Positions 40,352-51,500 of a stretch of DNA of 64,000 bases are shown here, in pieces. The notes under the pieces are model-generated. The model saw only the letters and a list, made by a program, of their open reading frames with translations. It was not told the origin of the DNA and searched no databases. The stretch spans positions 22,353,319 to 22,417,318 of the forward strand of contig NC_037591.1 of the NCBI RefSeq assembly GCF_003073045.1, written 5' to 3'. Position 1 is the first letter of the stretch; each line of letters begins with the position of its first letter. This DNA comes from Pomacea canaliculata. Taxonomy: Eukaryota > Mollusca > Gastropoda > Architaenioglossa > Ampullariidae. Position numbers and translations under genes: made by a program.

Positions 40352-40369
40352 CACGTGTAGCCGACCAAT
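40352..40369 (-). promoter_or_regulatory. Candidate MTHFR promoter elements (E-box and CCAAT box)
   Basis: CACGTG at 40352-40357 and CCAAT at 40365-40369 (GACCAATCAG context) lie in a CpG-containing stretch about 750 bases upstream of the MTHFR start codon, followed by GTGGCGTCTATAGCAACC, which resembles an imperfect RFX X-box. This would fit a promoter with a noncoding first exon. The direction of transcription is not proven. Confidence 0.35.
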
Positions 40370-42439
40370 CAGACCGCTGACAACCGTGGCGTCTATAGCA
40401 ACCAGCGGTCCGCTTGCATAATAGGAAAACTCCGCAAGTAACACGCTAGGAAACTCAGAGGATATGTTTGAAATGTGTGTAGCACTCTAATAGTCTACTA
40501 ATTTATTTTTGTACAGGGTAGTGGTAGTATGACTCACAGGAATGTCCCTTCCCACGTCTGCTTCGTACGTAACAGCCAACGCCGCCCACTGGACCTTTTA
40601 TATAATTGTTACACACGATTAAAGGTGCGTACACATTCCCCATCCCGCCCAGTCTGGTCATAATCTTCCCAAGGGGGTCAGGCGACTTCGTAACTTAACG
40701 CGCGCACACACACCACCACCACCATTAATATTTGATTAATGTTTTCTCTTAATCACAACTGGCCGGATTAGTCAAGAAAACAGAAGTGACAAAAGGGCAG
40801 CATGTCTAAAAACTATATAGCATCGTATGCATGAGCTGTATTCAAAGAGGAAAGAATCCATCCTCGCTAAAAGAAAACAGTGACACAATGTGCTGTTGCT
40901 GATTGTTTTTTCGACTCTCAGATGGAGTTAGTTTGTACTCATTCTTATTTCCTAAAGATACACAACGCCAGTGGATTAACTTTGTTCAAGCGTGCCGGGC
41001 AAACTTTATCCCCACACCGTACTCAAGAATTTGCTCAAAATATTTCAGAAGTGATTTTTATCCAGTCATTTATACAGTACAGGCAAGTCTTGGATTTTCA
41101 GCAAAACGAAGAGATCTTCTTCCTATAGCGCGGTACCAACTATACAAAAGTACGAGCTGTTAAAACCAACTGATTACAGGTAAGCAACTTAAACAAAGAC
41201 CAAGCATTAGATATGCAACATCAACACTTTCTACACCGTCTGGTCTACAAGTAACATCGTGACACAGTCACAAACACATTATCAGTCGTATATTCTAGTC
41301 CAGCACATTGCTAAAAACAACTGACAGTGTGAGGGCAACAAGTAATGACACAAGTAATTACTGAAATACTGATACCCAGACCTATGATCATTTGCTGAGG
41401 CCTGTTTGGTCAGCCTAACACCAAGACATGCACTGATTTTGCATGTAAAGATTCAAAGCATTGAAGCTTTTGAGATACTTCCCGACTGCAGAACCCCGAA
41501 ATTTGAGAGTTATTAACTACTAATATCCTCTTGTACATATTTGTGCCATACCTTATTGCTATCTTTATTTAGCAACTTATTTCTTTTCTCTTGTATAGGG
41601 TGAGGGCTAGATGTTAAAAAAGCATGCTTTTATCATACTACCACCCTCGTTAATAAAGAAGTCTCTCTCTCTCTCTCACACACACACATTCAAGTCGGAG
41701 CCTTGACCCTCCATACCTTATTCAGTCACACCATGTATATATAAAGTTAGAGACATATATTACTCTCGCAGTAAACCTATAGTCCCACTGGCGGTGGGAA
41801 CATTATCAGCAAACACTCGCCAGTCTGCTGTGTTCAACGGCTACATCAGGGCCAGTGTCAGCAGTGATAGGTGGTCGATTAAAGCGACTCATTGAATTCC
41901 CCACTCTGTGACGGTGACCTGTTTGTCTTGCGGTTGAACAAGAGATAAGGATAGGAGGGAAAAGTGGAAGGATGAAAATTTGAGTTTCATTTCACCAGTG
42001 TACACTAGCTATGGTAATACAGAGTGCGCGCATACATCTCAAGAAGGTTGTGGAGGTGACGAAGATTTTCCATTATATTTCCACCAGTTATCTTTAAAAA
42101 GCCATTCAAAAGTGAATTCTTCACACAAAAATCAAGAAGAATAAATAATTTTTTGTTAAAACAAACACCGAAGAATTAGTGAAAGCAGTAGCGATAATTT
42201 TTAGAGCATATATATACACAGTCTGACCAAATATCTTCAAATCTTTTTTTTTTTTATAAAGGATTCTTTTTATCACAAACTTTCGGCCAGTATCTCTGCA
42301 GGCTTAGAGTGTGAAAGTGTGTAACCATCGTGTAGACAGAAGATGTCCTTTTGCTAAGCTGTTGACTGTCATGCGAGCGGTACTTGCTGGTGAATAGAAA
42401 CTCACTGGAGCTCACCTCGGGTTGGTCTTCGATCGTGAA

Positions 42440-43075
42440 TAAAATATTCTGTCTTTGTGCCGTCGAGGATGGACTATTGCAATTCTCTTTTAGCTAGAAT
42501 TCCCAAATATTTTCTTGAGAGACTTCAAAGGATCCAGAATAATGCTGCTCGCCTTATCTGCAGACCACCCATATGTGAACATATAACACCTATATCATTC
42601 ATTCTCTTCACTGGTTGCCAGTATAGCCTGCAAACTTTCTACTTTGACTTACTCTGCCGTTTGACACTGGTCCTCGGTACCTCTCCGAACTCACTCCTAT
42701 CTGTAAACCCGCACGGCTTCTTCGCTCATCTTTGGACACCAATTATAAGCTTCTTTGAGTCCCACTAAGACAAAGATGATTGGACAGAGGTCTTTCTCCT
42801 ACCAAGCTCCATCAACTTGGAACAGATTACCGTTTGTCTTCGTCACTCTGATTCTCTGATCACATTTAAGTCTAAATTTAAGACACATCAAAATGACCTC
42901 ACTGACCCTAACCGTGAATGTGTGTCTGCATTTTATTTTGTTGTAGAAGTGAACGTGTATATTATATGTGAATGTGGGTGCCTGGTTGTTGATGATTTAG
43001 TCTATGTATGATTTAAGTAAAGCGCTCTGAGCAAATCTTTGGAAAGGTACTATATCAATTCTCATTATTTTTAGG
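42440..43075 (+). mobile_element. CR1/L2-like LINE, 3' end of ORF2 plus tail
   Basis: The frame starting near 42440 reads VPSRMDYCNSLLARIPKYFL, LERLQRIQNNAARLICR and HITPI, the conserved segment after the reverse transcriptase in L2/CR1-type LINEs. It then shifts frame several times; APSTWNRLP and ITFKSKFKTH near 42815-42890 match the usual C-terminal end. The element closes with AAGCGCTCTGAGC then GTACTATATCAATT, the typical 3' tail. It is truncated and degenerate. Confidence 0.8.
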
Positions 43076-45775
43076 GTAAGGGATCCTACTGAGCAATTAA
43101 GGGAGAGAGCTAATGTCTCATTGAAAAAGGGAGTGTGGAGAGAATTAATGTTGTATACCGTTCATGAAATGCCTTTAATAGACTGGATAATAGTGATATT
43201 TTCATTTTAGCATTGATTACAATTAGTGCCTTGACGTGGAGGGACTTGAGATCATCTTTGTAATTTCACAGACTGCTATATATGTCATTTTTGTATAATG
43301 GCCACTGACCGTTACTCTTTAATGAATCTCTACACCAGTGCATGTTTGTTCGCCTGAGCCATTGAGCCATCGCCTTCAAGGTTTTAAGCCTGAATATTTT
43401 TTTTCCCTTCTTTTTGAGATCAACAAATAGTCCGGAAAGCTTCTTCCATTTTGTCAGTACCTGAACATGGTTGCTCATCTTTTGTAACTGGAAATTTTAT
43501 GTACAGTAACTGAGCACATTTCCGATAGGGTTAATAAAGTTGATCACTGTCAGATAATAGTGCACTTTCTGTCTCCAGGGTTTGCCAACATTGTGAATAA
43601 AACCAGGTAGCTAACTGAAGTTCTGCTTGTGCTCATTGCATTTTATAACCCACTGGTTCTTTATTTGACTTTCACTTGAAAAAGTTAAAAAAAACAACAC
43701 AAAAAAACAAACAAAAGTATTGGGCTCAGCTTAAAATCATGAGAAGCCCCATAACAGATCTTTGTGTATTGTTGTGAGAAAGAACACTTACTTCACATCC
43801 AGTCTGCATGTAGGCATGGTGTGCCACATTTTTACACTGTTGCTCATCCACTAAAATATTGTTCAATCCAACAACACAAATGTGAATATCAGTTCTTGAA
43901 CAAACGACTTTTAGAAATGACAACAACTGCCATTTAACAGAATTTTATGGATGACGATACCTGTTTTACAGCAAGTTCTTACATACAACAGTAACTCTAT
44001 TGGCAGTGATTAGAACTGATCATGTGACCATTAAAATGTAATTAGAAAGTCACATGTAGCATCCCTGAAGAAAACATCCCTCAATTTCTATTTGAAACTG
44101 AGCTTGCAAAAAACAAAGTCCAAAGATTTTTTGCTTGTTCCCAAATCTTTAATCTTATTCTTGATAATGCATGTATAATTACTTGACTTTTAAAAAAACA
44201 GACATGAAAATTTTCTCACATCTTCTTCAGCATTCCTTTGGCTTACAGACTTTAACCATTAAAGTAGATTCAGCTGCTACACACATTGACAACATCATTG
44301 TCTCAACTTTTGAAACAAAATTTACAATGCTGACCCCCCCCCCCTTCCCCTGCTAAAAAAAAAAAATCACATAATTTGATCTTGTTCACAAGCATTTTAA
44401 TACAAAATACATTTATAAAAATCTTACTTTTACAAAAGTATAAAACAACAGATTATAATACTCACTTCATACACAACTGAAGCATGACTTAAGGAATTTA
44501 GTTTATCTAAAAATGTTTGTCAGCAACAAATTATTTTTCTGAAATAGAAATACCCTACAGCCAATATATCAAAATATCTGCATATTCACGCATCAGTATT
44601 AAATCCTCAAAGTATGAAATTCCTATTATAAAAATAACACTTTCACAAGTCATCTACCTTCTAGCTTGTTACCTGCTCTATCTAGTTCTAAATCTTATGT
44701 TCTCACTTCTTAAAACATTTTAATGAAGTTTATTAAATCACAAGTGATGATGATCACAGCTCACTACCTCCATGATGGTCAATGACCATTTAGGGATTAT
44801 TCCCTTTCAAAGTATCACATGCAATTTTATTAAGAATATGCCAAAAGTCCCTAAATTTGAATTTCTTTTATCATAGATGAAATCAATTCTTTTGTGCAAA
44901 GCAAGAACAAATGTATGATTGTAAAACTAATAACAATAATACTATAATAACAGGTAGAGTGCATTTCCCTGTGTGAAGGCAAAAAATGGACTGCAATGAT
45001 ATGCACACACTTTCTTCAAACATTACAGATGAATGAACAGCAGATAGGACTGTATGGCTGGTGGCGGTGCCCCGGTAGCAGCTTCCTCTATACAGGATGG
45101 CTAGGCACACTGGCTTACAGCTGAAACCCAACTCTCTGCTGGCTCCATGTGCCACATCCTGACACACTGTCTCAGCTGACAAAGTGCTGTGAGGAGGTGA
45201 TAATGATAAGTCATCACTTGGGATTCCTTGATTGAGTCCAAGAAGAACCAAAGGGCCATCATGTCCACGACTGAAGGGCTAGCTATGGATTTCAGCTGTC
45301 AGCTATCCCAACGAAGGCAAAGTGATGCTGACTATAGTTTAGTTCTCGTTACTCCTCGAGGAGCATAGGGCGCAAGGGTTACTGACTATGTCTTAGGAAA
45401 ACATGCTCACATGCAAGCCTTTAGACCATGCCCTAGTCAGACACCTTGCTGTGATGTTGTCCCAGATTCCTGTTAGGAAGGGATGGCGCCAGGCTCTCAG
45501 CCCTAAGAGTGCTCACTCCAGTGTCTGCAAATCTGAACAGCAGGGAAAAGCAGACTGCTTGAGCATGTCCTGCATTTCTTCCCCTTACACTTGACAAACA
45601 CAGACAGAGCTGTGGGTTCAGGGAGCCACAATAAAAGAGACTCTTGGGCACCAAAGAAAACCTAGAGACAACAGCCTTCTTAATCACCAGGGAGGGGATC
45701 GAGGTCAGACCCCCCAGGAACACCAAATAAAGAGAATAGCAGATAGAACTGGTGAGAAAACAACAGAAAATTCCC

Positions 45776-45798
45776 TTTATTAAATAATTTCCTTTATT
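45776..45798 (-). terminator. Two AATAAA poly(A) signals for MESD
   Basis: TTTATT on the plus strand at 45776-45781 and 45793-45798 reads AATAAA on the minus strand, 170-190 bases after the MESD stop codon. The two signals are in short duplicated sequence. Confidence 0.5.
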
Positions 45799-45965
45799 AA
45801 AAGATGTTACAGGAATGAGTTGAGTTTTGCAGCAAACAATTTTGAGTCTCAAAAAGACAGCAGTCAAACATATCATCACTCAAAAAAATGAACAGCAAAA
45901 ATATAATATAAAATTGCTAAAATATTGCTCTTTGTAGCAAATAAGCAGTAAGACTTTTACTATGG

Positions 45966-47784
45966 CTAAAGTTCCACATTTTCTTTAGATTTGCCTTTCC
46001 TTTGACTTGTCTTTGATTTACTTCCTGTTCTGTCACTTTCTTTACTATTGTTTTCATCTCCTGACTCCTGGAAAAGAATATATTACTAGTATCCCTCCAT
46101 TGAACATCTGAATAATCACCCAAAATAGTAACTATTTTAGGTTAAAGCCACACACACACATACTCTCTCACTAACTTCTTCCTTAACAAAAATACTAACT
46201 GAACAAAGACAAAAACATGCACTGTAAGGTAATAAGCCAAGAGAGCTAAAGGGGCAAGAACAAATACTTCCAAAACTTGTTTTAAGTTTATTTTTGCTAG
46301 ATTTTTGTTGCAAGAGACTGTATATCAGCAAATGAAAAGACCCATTTAGTTGGTAGGGTTGTAATAGCTGAAAAAGAGAAGGGAAAAAAAAAAACCTGCA
46401 ATTTCAATATCCTGCTCTGCATTCTCTGTCTCACCCACACCTTTAAAAATATCCCCAACTATCAATGACAAAAACAAAACCAAACTGCTGATCAACTGAT
46501 AAACAAACAAAACCAAAACTCTCATCATGAATAAACCACTTACACACTCCGTTATAACACATCTCACTCACCTTTTTAGCCCCTTTGCAATAATAGGTTT
46601 TTCCTTCAATCTCAACGCTTTCACAGTTATCTTGCTGAACTAGGAAGTCTTTGACATCCCAAGCTTGTGCTCCATCACGGCACATAAACAATATCCGATT
46701 AGCGCCAACTAACAAACCTGAAATAATACATAAAAAATAATTTATTATTATGATCTCTAAGCTCTATCTACAATTGTTTGTAATTTAAACTGTGTACACA
46801 AATTACAGTATTAATAAAATCAAGCTTTAAGGTTAAAAGAAATTACATCTGACTTACCTAAAACCTTTAGGTTTTACAACATACATTCCAAAGATAAGCA
46901 TTAAATGCTAAGACTCTTCTTCCGATAGCTATTTTTATGTTAAAAAGTTTTAATTCTGCTATAATATTTACAAGTATAGATTCAATTAATAATTTAAATA
47001 CCCAGATAGTGAATTTACCTTTGGGTTTCTATGTTAGCATTATATAGGCTTGAATGCCAAAGGCTTGAAATTGTTTCTGTTTCTCTCTCTGTTGGGTTCC
47101 CTGTATAATATATCACTTTTACTGAATGTTAGAAAAAATTCGAGTTCAAGTTTTCTCTCTCACACACAAACAAGGTCATGAACACTAACAAACATGTTAA
47201 GACACATACAAACTTTTGTGCTTATCATACATCTGGTTGAAAAAATGGTTTAAATTATTAAACTGCGAATTAATATGCCTGCCACGGAAAAATTCATTAG
47301 TTTCACCATGGCTTTTTCACTACAAACATAAAAGTAATCAATGCAAAGAACCTGCAACTGTTGCAAACATCATTTGTGTACGGCCCTTCTTGGATAACTT
47401 CAAGAATTCCTCAGGATTTTCTGGATTAAGCTTGGACATATCAACAGGTGGTGGTTCCCGTTTCCACTCAGGTAATTCATCTGGCTCCAGTTCATCGTCA
47501 TCTGTCTCCTGCCAAGTGATACAAAATATTTGCTTTGTAAGCTTTCCTTCGGCTTTGGCCTATAAGATAGGGTCAGAAAATGTGCACGCTTTCGCTTTCT
47601 CACTTTGACAAACACTCACCTCCCACTGATCATAAAGTCTTTCTACATCAGCATCTGAATAATCCCTCACGTCTTTCTTTTTCCACTTTTCATCTCTCTT
47701 CTCTTTCAAATCGTCCTTTTTCTGTGACAATACTACTTGCAAAACCACCAAAAGAATAAGCAGACACCTCAAACGAGAACCCAT
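45966..47784 (-). CDS. MESD: MESD / Boca, ER chaperone for LRP receptors (5 exons, about 216 aa)
   Basis: MESD folds the beta-propeller/EGF modules of LDL-receptor family proteins, including the Wnt co-receptors LRP5/6, in the endoplasmic reticulum. Exons on the minus strand are 47620-47784, 47352-47508, 47019-47100, 46572-46717 and 45966-46067. The N-terminus (MGSRLRCLLILLVVLQVVLS) is a signal peptide. RDYSDADVERLYDQWE, DELPEWKREPPPVDMSK, KKGRTQMMFATVAG, GNPTERETETISSLW, RDGAQAWDVKDFLVQQDNC and a Lys/Ser-rich tail follow. The C-terminus KENVEL fits an xxEL ER-retrieval signal. The junction between exons 3 and 4 is one base out of frame: exon 3 ends in phase 2 and exon 4 has 146 rather than 145 bases, near TTTGTTAGTTGG at 46706-46717. 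This is either an assembly error or a real lesion. The gene is divergent from the RlaP-like gene. Confidence 0.88.
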
Positions 47785-48535
47785 GGCGAAAGCTTTGAAC
47801 TGAATATGCTTTCTAAAGTAGAAGAGTCTCTTGTTCAATACGTGGCTTTTTGTAAGAGGCTACCGTCGGTAAAACTCTACAGACAGTCCAAGCTCAGCGA
47901 CATAAGCAGATATAACACAAGCTCAGCGACATAAGCAGATATAACAATGAAGCATAAAAAAGTTAAATCGAAAGATTATAAAGATAATTATTTCTACACA
48001 AAAGTAGCTTACAAACAATGATGATTATTGGCCTTAAATAAATATTTTGGACGCTCGTTAACTTAGCAGACGATTTATAGGCTACAAGGGAGTTAACTAC
48101 CAACATAAACACAGGGTAGGTTTCCACTGACGCTAATACCAGTAACATTATATGTAAGAACAATGTTGAATGAACACTTTTTTAAAAGTAGAAAAAGGAA
48201 TTAATACTTAATAATTGTTTAGAGTGATTAGCAGTTTGACATAACTAGAAATAATTTATCTTTGAAGTATTGTTGGTTCTATCTCGTCAGCAATCTGTAT
48301 AATGTAATTTTAAGAGGAGGTGTGACCTACTTGTGTCAAAGTGTAACTCCTTATAGAAGTTGCACATTTGCTTTGAATTCATATTATGGTTATAATGAAT
48401 AAAAGTGTTTGATACCATGAGAGTCTTCTGAAATGTCAAATGCAGACAATCAGGATAATGTATATAATAAAAACAGTTTTGAACAGGACGTGCTTAAAGA
48501 CCAACCAGAGTGATACTACACTGTGTTTATTGCAG
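47785..48535. promoter_or_regulatory. Divergent promoter interval between MESD and the RlaP-like gene
   Basis: The MESD start codon (minus) and the acceptor of the first coding exon of the RlaP-like gene (plus) are about 750 bases apart, so both promoters and the noncoding first exon of the plus-strand gene must fall mainly here. The DNA is AT-rich with no TATA box or CpG cluster I could assign with confidence. Confidence 0.4.
47889..47946. repeat. Perfect 29-bp tandem duplication upstream of MESD
   Basis: Two identical 29-base copies (47889-47917 and 47918-47946), each starting CAAGCTCAGCGACATAAGC, lie 105-160 bases upstream of the MESD start codon, in its 5' UTR or promoter. Perfect identity suggests a recent duplication or variable copy number. 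Confidence 0.9.
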
Positions 48536-48539
48536 ATTC

Positions 48540-48569
48540 ATGTACAAGTTTGGAATAAGCAAGAGATAA
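48540..48569 (+). promoter_or_regulatory. Upstream ORF (9 codons) ending 2 bases before the RlaP-like start
   Basis: If the acceptor at 48534-48535 is used, the exon begins ATTC and an ATG at 48540 opens MYKFGISKR followed by TAA at 48567-48569. The main ATG begins at 48572. A uORF this close to the start could reduce translation or permit reinitiation; this is inferred. Confidence 0.4.
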
Positions 48570-48571
48570 TT

Positions 48572-51500
48572 ATGGATGAATCATCAGTATCAAATGCTGC
48601 AACAGCTGTGCAAGCTCTCGAAAGACTGGCCCTTCAGTCTAGACACTTTGGAAGAAAGCTGGCGATATTCAGTGTATGATCTTTGGCTCCTTTATTTACT
48701 TCCATCATATGTTTGTATATGCTGTATGGTTCTTTAATGAATCATTTCCACTTTGTTCCAAATAAACTGATTCACTTTAAATAACTTCCAGAAAAAAAAT
48801 GTGTGCACTGCCTGATGTGAGCGTATAGGTTTATATATATATTAGTGGTTTTTTCATAAAAGCCCTCAGGCTTTTTGAGTATCAGCGCTAATTGACTGTT
48901 TGTAAGTTTGAACTCCACTGAGTTTTTAAATGTTGAGTACATGTTTTTATGAGCAGTCATGATTATGACAATGCCAGTGACTACAGTGTAAGCAAATGCT
49001 TTTATTTGCTGATAACTTCTTTTTTAATAGATTTTAGTGCTTATGTTTTATGGGTTAAGATTGTAGGTTTGATGTGTGTTGTCTACTGCTGAAAGTGGGT
49101 TACAGACTTGATGTGACTTCTGCCCCAAATTCTTAACTCTGTCATTTGTTGTAGTCTCTATGTCATAAACATGCCCAAAATGAGGTCATAGATTCGACCT
49201 GTGTCTGCACATGATTAAGTTGGCTCAAAATCATTTTCATTTTCCAAGTATATGTACAATGTGTCCACAGTCTAGTTTGCTTAGTTGAGACAGGCAACAT
49301 TTTAACCCTCCACATGACATGATTACTGACAAGGAAAGTATGCATTTATATTTTGCCCTTGATATTATGGTTGATAGTAAAAGATGGTCTTCGTACGACC
49401 CTTGATCAAGCAAGAAACATCAAGTCACTACCTAGAGGGAAGTTCTGAGAGCTATGTTCCTTTACAAGTAGAGGCTAGACCCCTTGTGGATTTGAAACAG
49501 TTGGTGTTGATGCATGTGCCCACATCAGTCAGTGATGTTTCTCGTCAAAAGTTCACAGACCTCATCAGTGAAATGCTTTCAGGTATGGCGAAGTCATGCT
49601 GATTATAACATATCTTTCTCATAAAATGGATTGACTTACTTTTGTTTGTTATATTTGCCATATATTTTGAACTAAACTTGTTAAATGTCGATTCCAGAGT
49701 TTCTTCATCTGTCTCAGCAGGGAGGTGTAAGAAAATATTGGCAGGCATTCTCTTGACATGTCCCTGGTGGGAGTCAACGCAAAAAGAAAGAGGAGAACAG
49801 GCCAAGTATAACATTCTGCTTGTTGTGGTGATAACTGATGATCATCAATTCTTCTCTCCAGCTAATCCTCAGATCCAAGAAGCAGGCTGTGTTGTTGATC
49901 TGGTAAGATAGTCATTCATTATCCACTACTATCTCTTGGATGATTGCTGCAGATAAAATTTGCTGTTATGGTTGAACTGACCTATATCAACTAGCTTCAT
50001 TTATGTTTCTAAGTGCCCAGGTATTAAAGTGCTATTAATGTTAATCTGTTAAAAATTCATTTCATATACAGCCACAGTAAGGCAAGAAATGAGACTTTAA
50101 TTTCAAAATCCTTTAATTTCATTGACTATTATCACCACAACTGCCAGAATTATTGTCATCATCATTTTCATCAACCACAATCCGTCTTTTGTTTTTGCTT
50201 TTTTCTTCCTTTTGTACATATTTTTTATTCATGAAATGTTATTCAAATACTTGTGTTGGGTTTTCCCCCTCTGCTGCTGCAATGGGTAATTTTTTTCCCC
50301 CTTTTGCAGGGGTGGCTGTCTGTGATGGAGCTGAGTCATTTTGGCCATGTCCTGGCCAAAGGTCGCACCCGCTCTGTAGAAGCACTCTACTGTCCAGATG
50401 AAGCTGTAGTATATAGTTCAAAAGAGTGGTCAAATCTTCGGCAGTGCTGAAATCTGAGGTTATAACAGGTAACAGAGCACTTGCAACATACATGTCATCC
50501 ATGTCTGGTGCTGCATAGGCCATCACAGCATGATCTTTCAAAAGGACACTAGCAGTTAATTGTAGGCACAAAACTCTTGATGTAATTTTGTTTCTCTGTG
50601 AAACCATTGCATACATGGATTATACATATTCCTCAACTATTTCACAATCAGAAAAAAAACAGCAGCAGTAAATAATAGAAATATTTTGATGAATTCATTG
50701 AAATGTAGTCTGCTAGAATAGCTATATCTAAATAGTCTTAAGTACAAGATAAGTATTGAGCAGAGCAGCAGTGTTGACTGCATCACAACATTCATAAGTT
50801 AAACATTACCATATTAATAGGGTTAAACAGCTAAAAACATGTTATTTAGAAAAAAAATCATTTATTTATTATAGGCTGTGATTAGAAAAGGACCAGCATT
50901 GTCTACCAGAATAATGACATGTTTGACCAGGCATATCTGATATATTTTAAGAAATCTTTCTGTGTCAAGGGCATAATGTACAAAAGTTAGATAAGTTTGC
51001 AACGATGGCTTATAAATTAAACACACTGGTCTCCCATAGGATTATTGACTATTTGGAAGCTGATGATGGTGTAGGGGTTTTATTAAAAAAAATGTTCACA
51101 ATATTCACATGTTTGTGTGAGCACACATATACATTCATGGATGTAACTGCAGTTTGAATCTCCTTTGTCTTATTCAGGAACTCGTCCTTTTCTAGAAGCA
51201 TGCTGTGGTCAGGCAATGGGCAGCATAGCAAAGAAGCGAAAAAATGGAGGAATGAAATTGTGTGAAAAGTCCACCCAAGCAGAGATCTGTGAAGCATTCA
51301 GGTTGAAACTGCTATAGAAACGATTATTAACTTTAAGAGTATGACTCTCTACAGATCCTTGCTGTATCTATAACCTTTTACATTCATCTTGTAATTATCA
51401 ATAAAAAAAAACCCAATCCTTGTATTTTCATGTTTTTAGATTACCTCATAAAATTTCTGGATTTTGTGACATTTTTAACCTTTGTTTGAATTAATTTCAA

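Larger units (their letters stand above)
39602..45965. other. Intergenic region between MTHFR and MESD
   Basis: Apart from the promoter candidate and the LINE 3' end this stretch holds no recognised gene. It contains CT/CA microsatellite near 41665-41690, a 12-base C run near 44335, a palindrome CTCCTCGAGGAG at 45352-45363 and, at 44880-45880, minus-strand open frames of 122 and 148 codons that show no recognisable domain. Confidence 0.5.

Noticed and set aside
44883..45879. Minus-strand ORFs of 122 and 148 codons
   Set aside because: No domain or splice support; may be repeat sequence.
50239..50616. 125-codon minus-strand ORF
   Set aside because: Antisense shadow of exon 4 of the RlaP-like gene.
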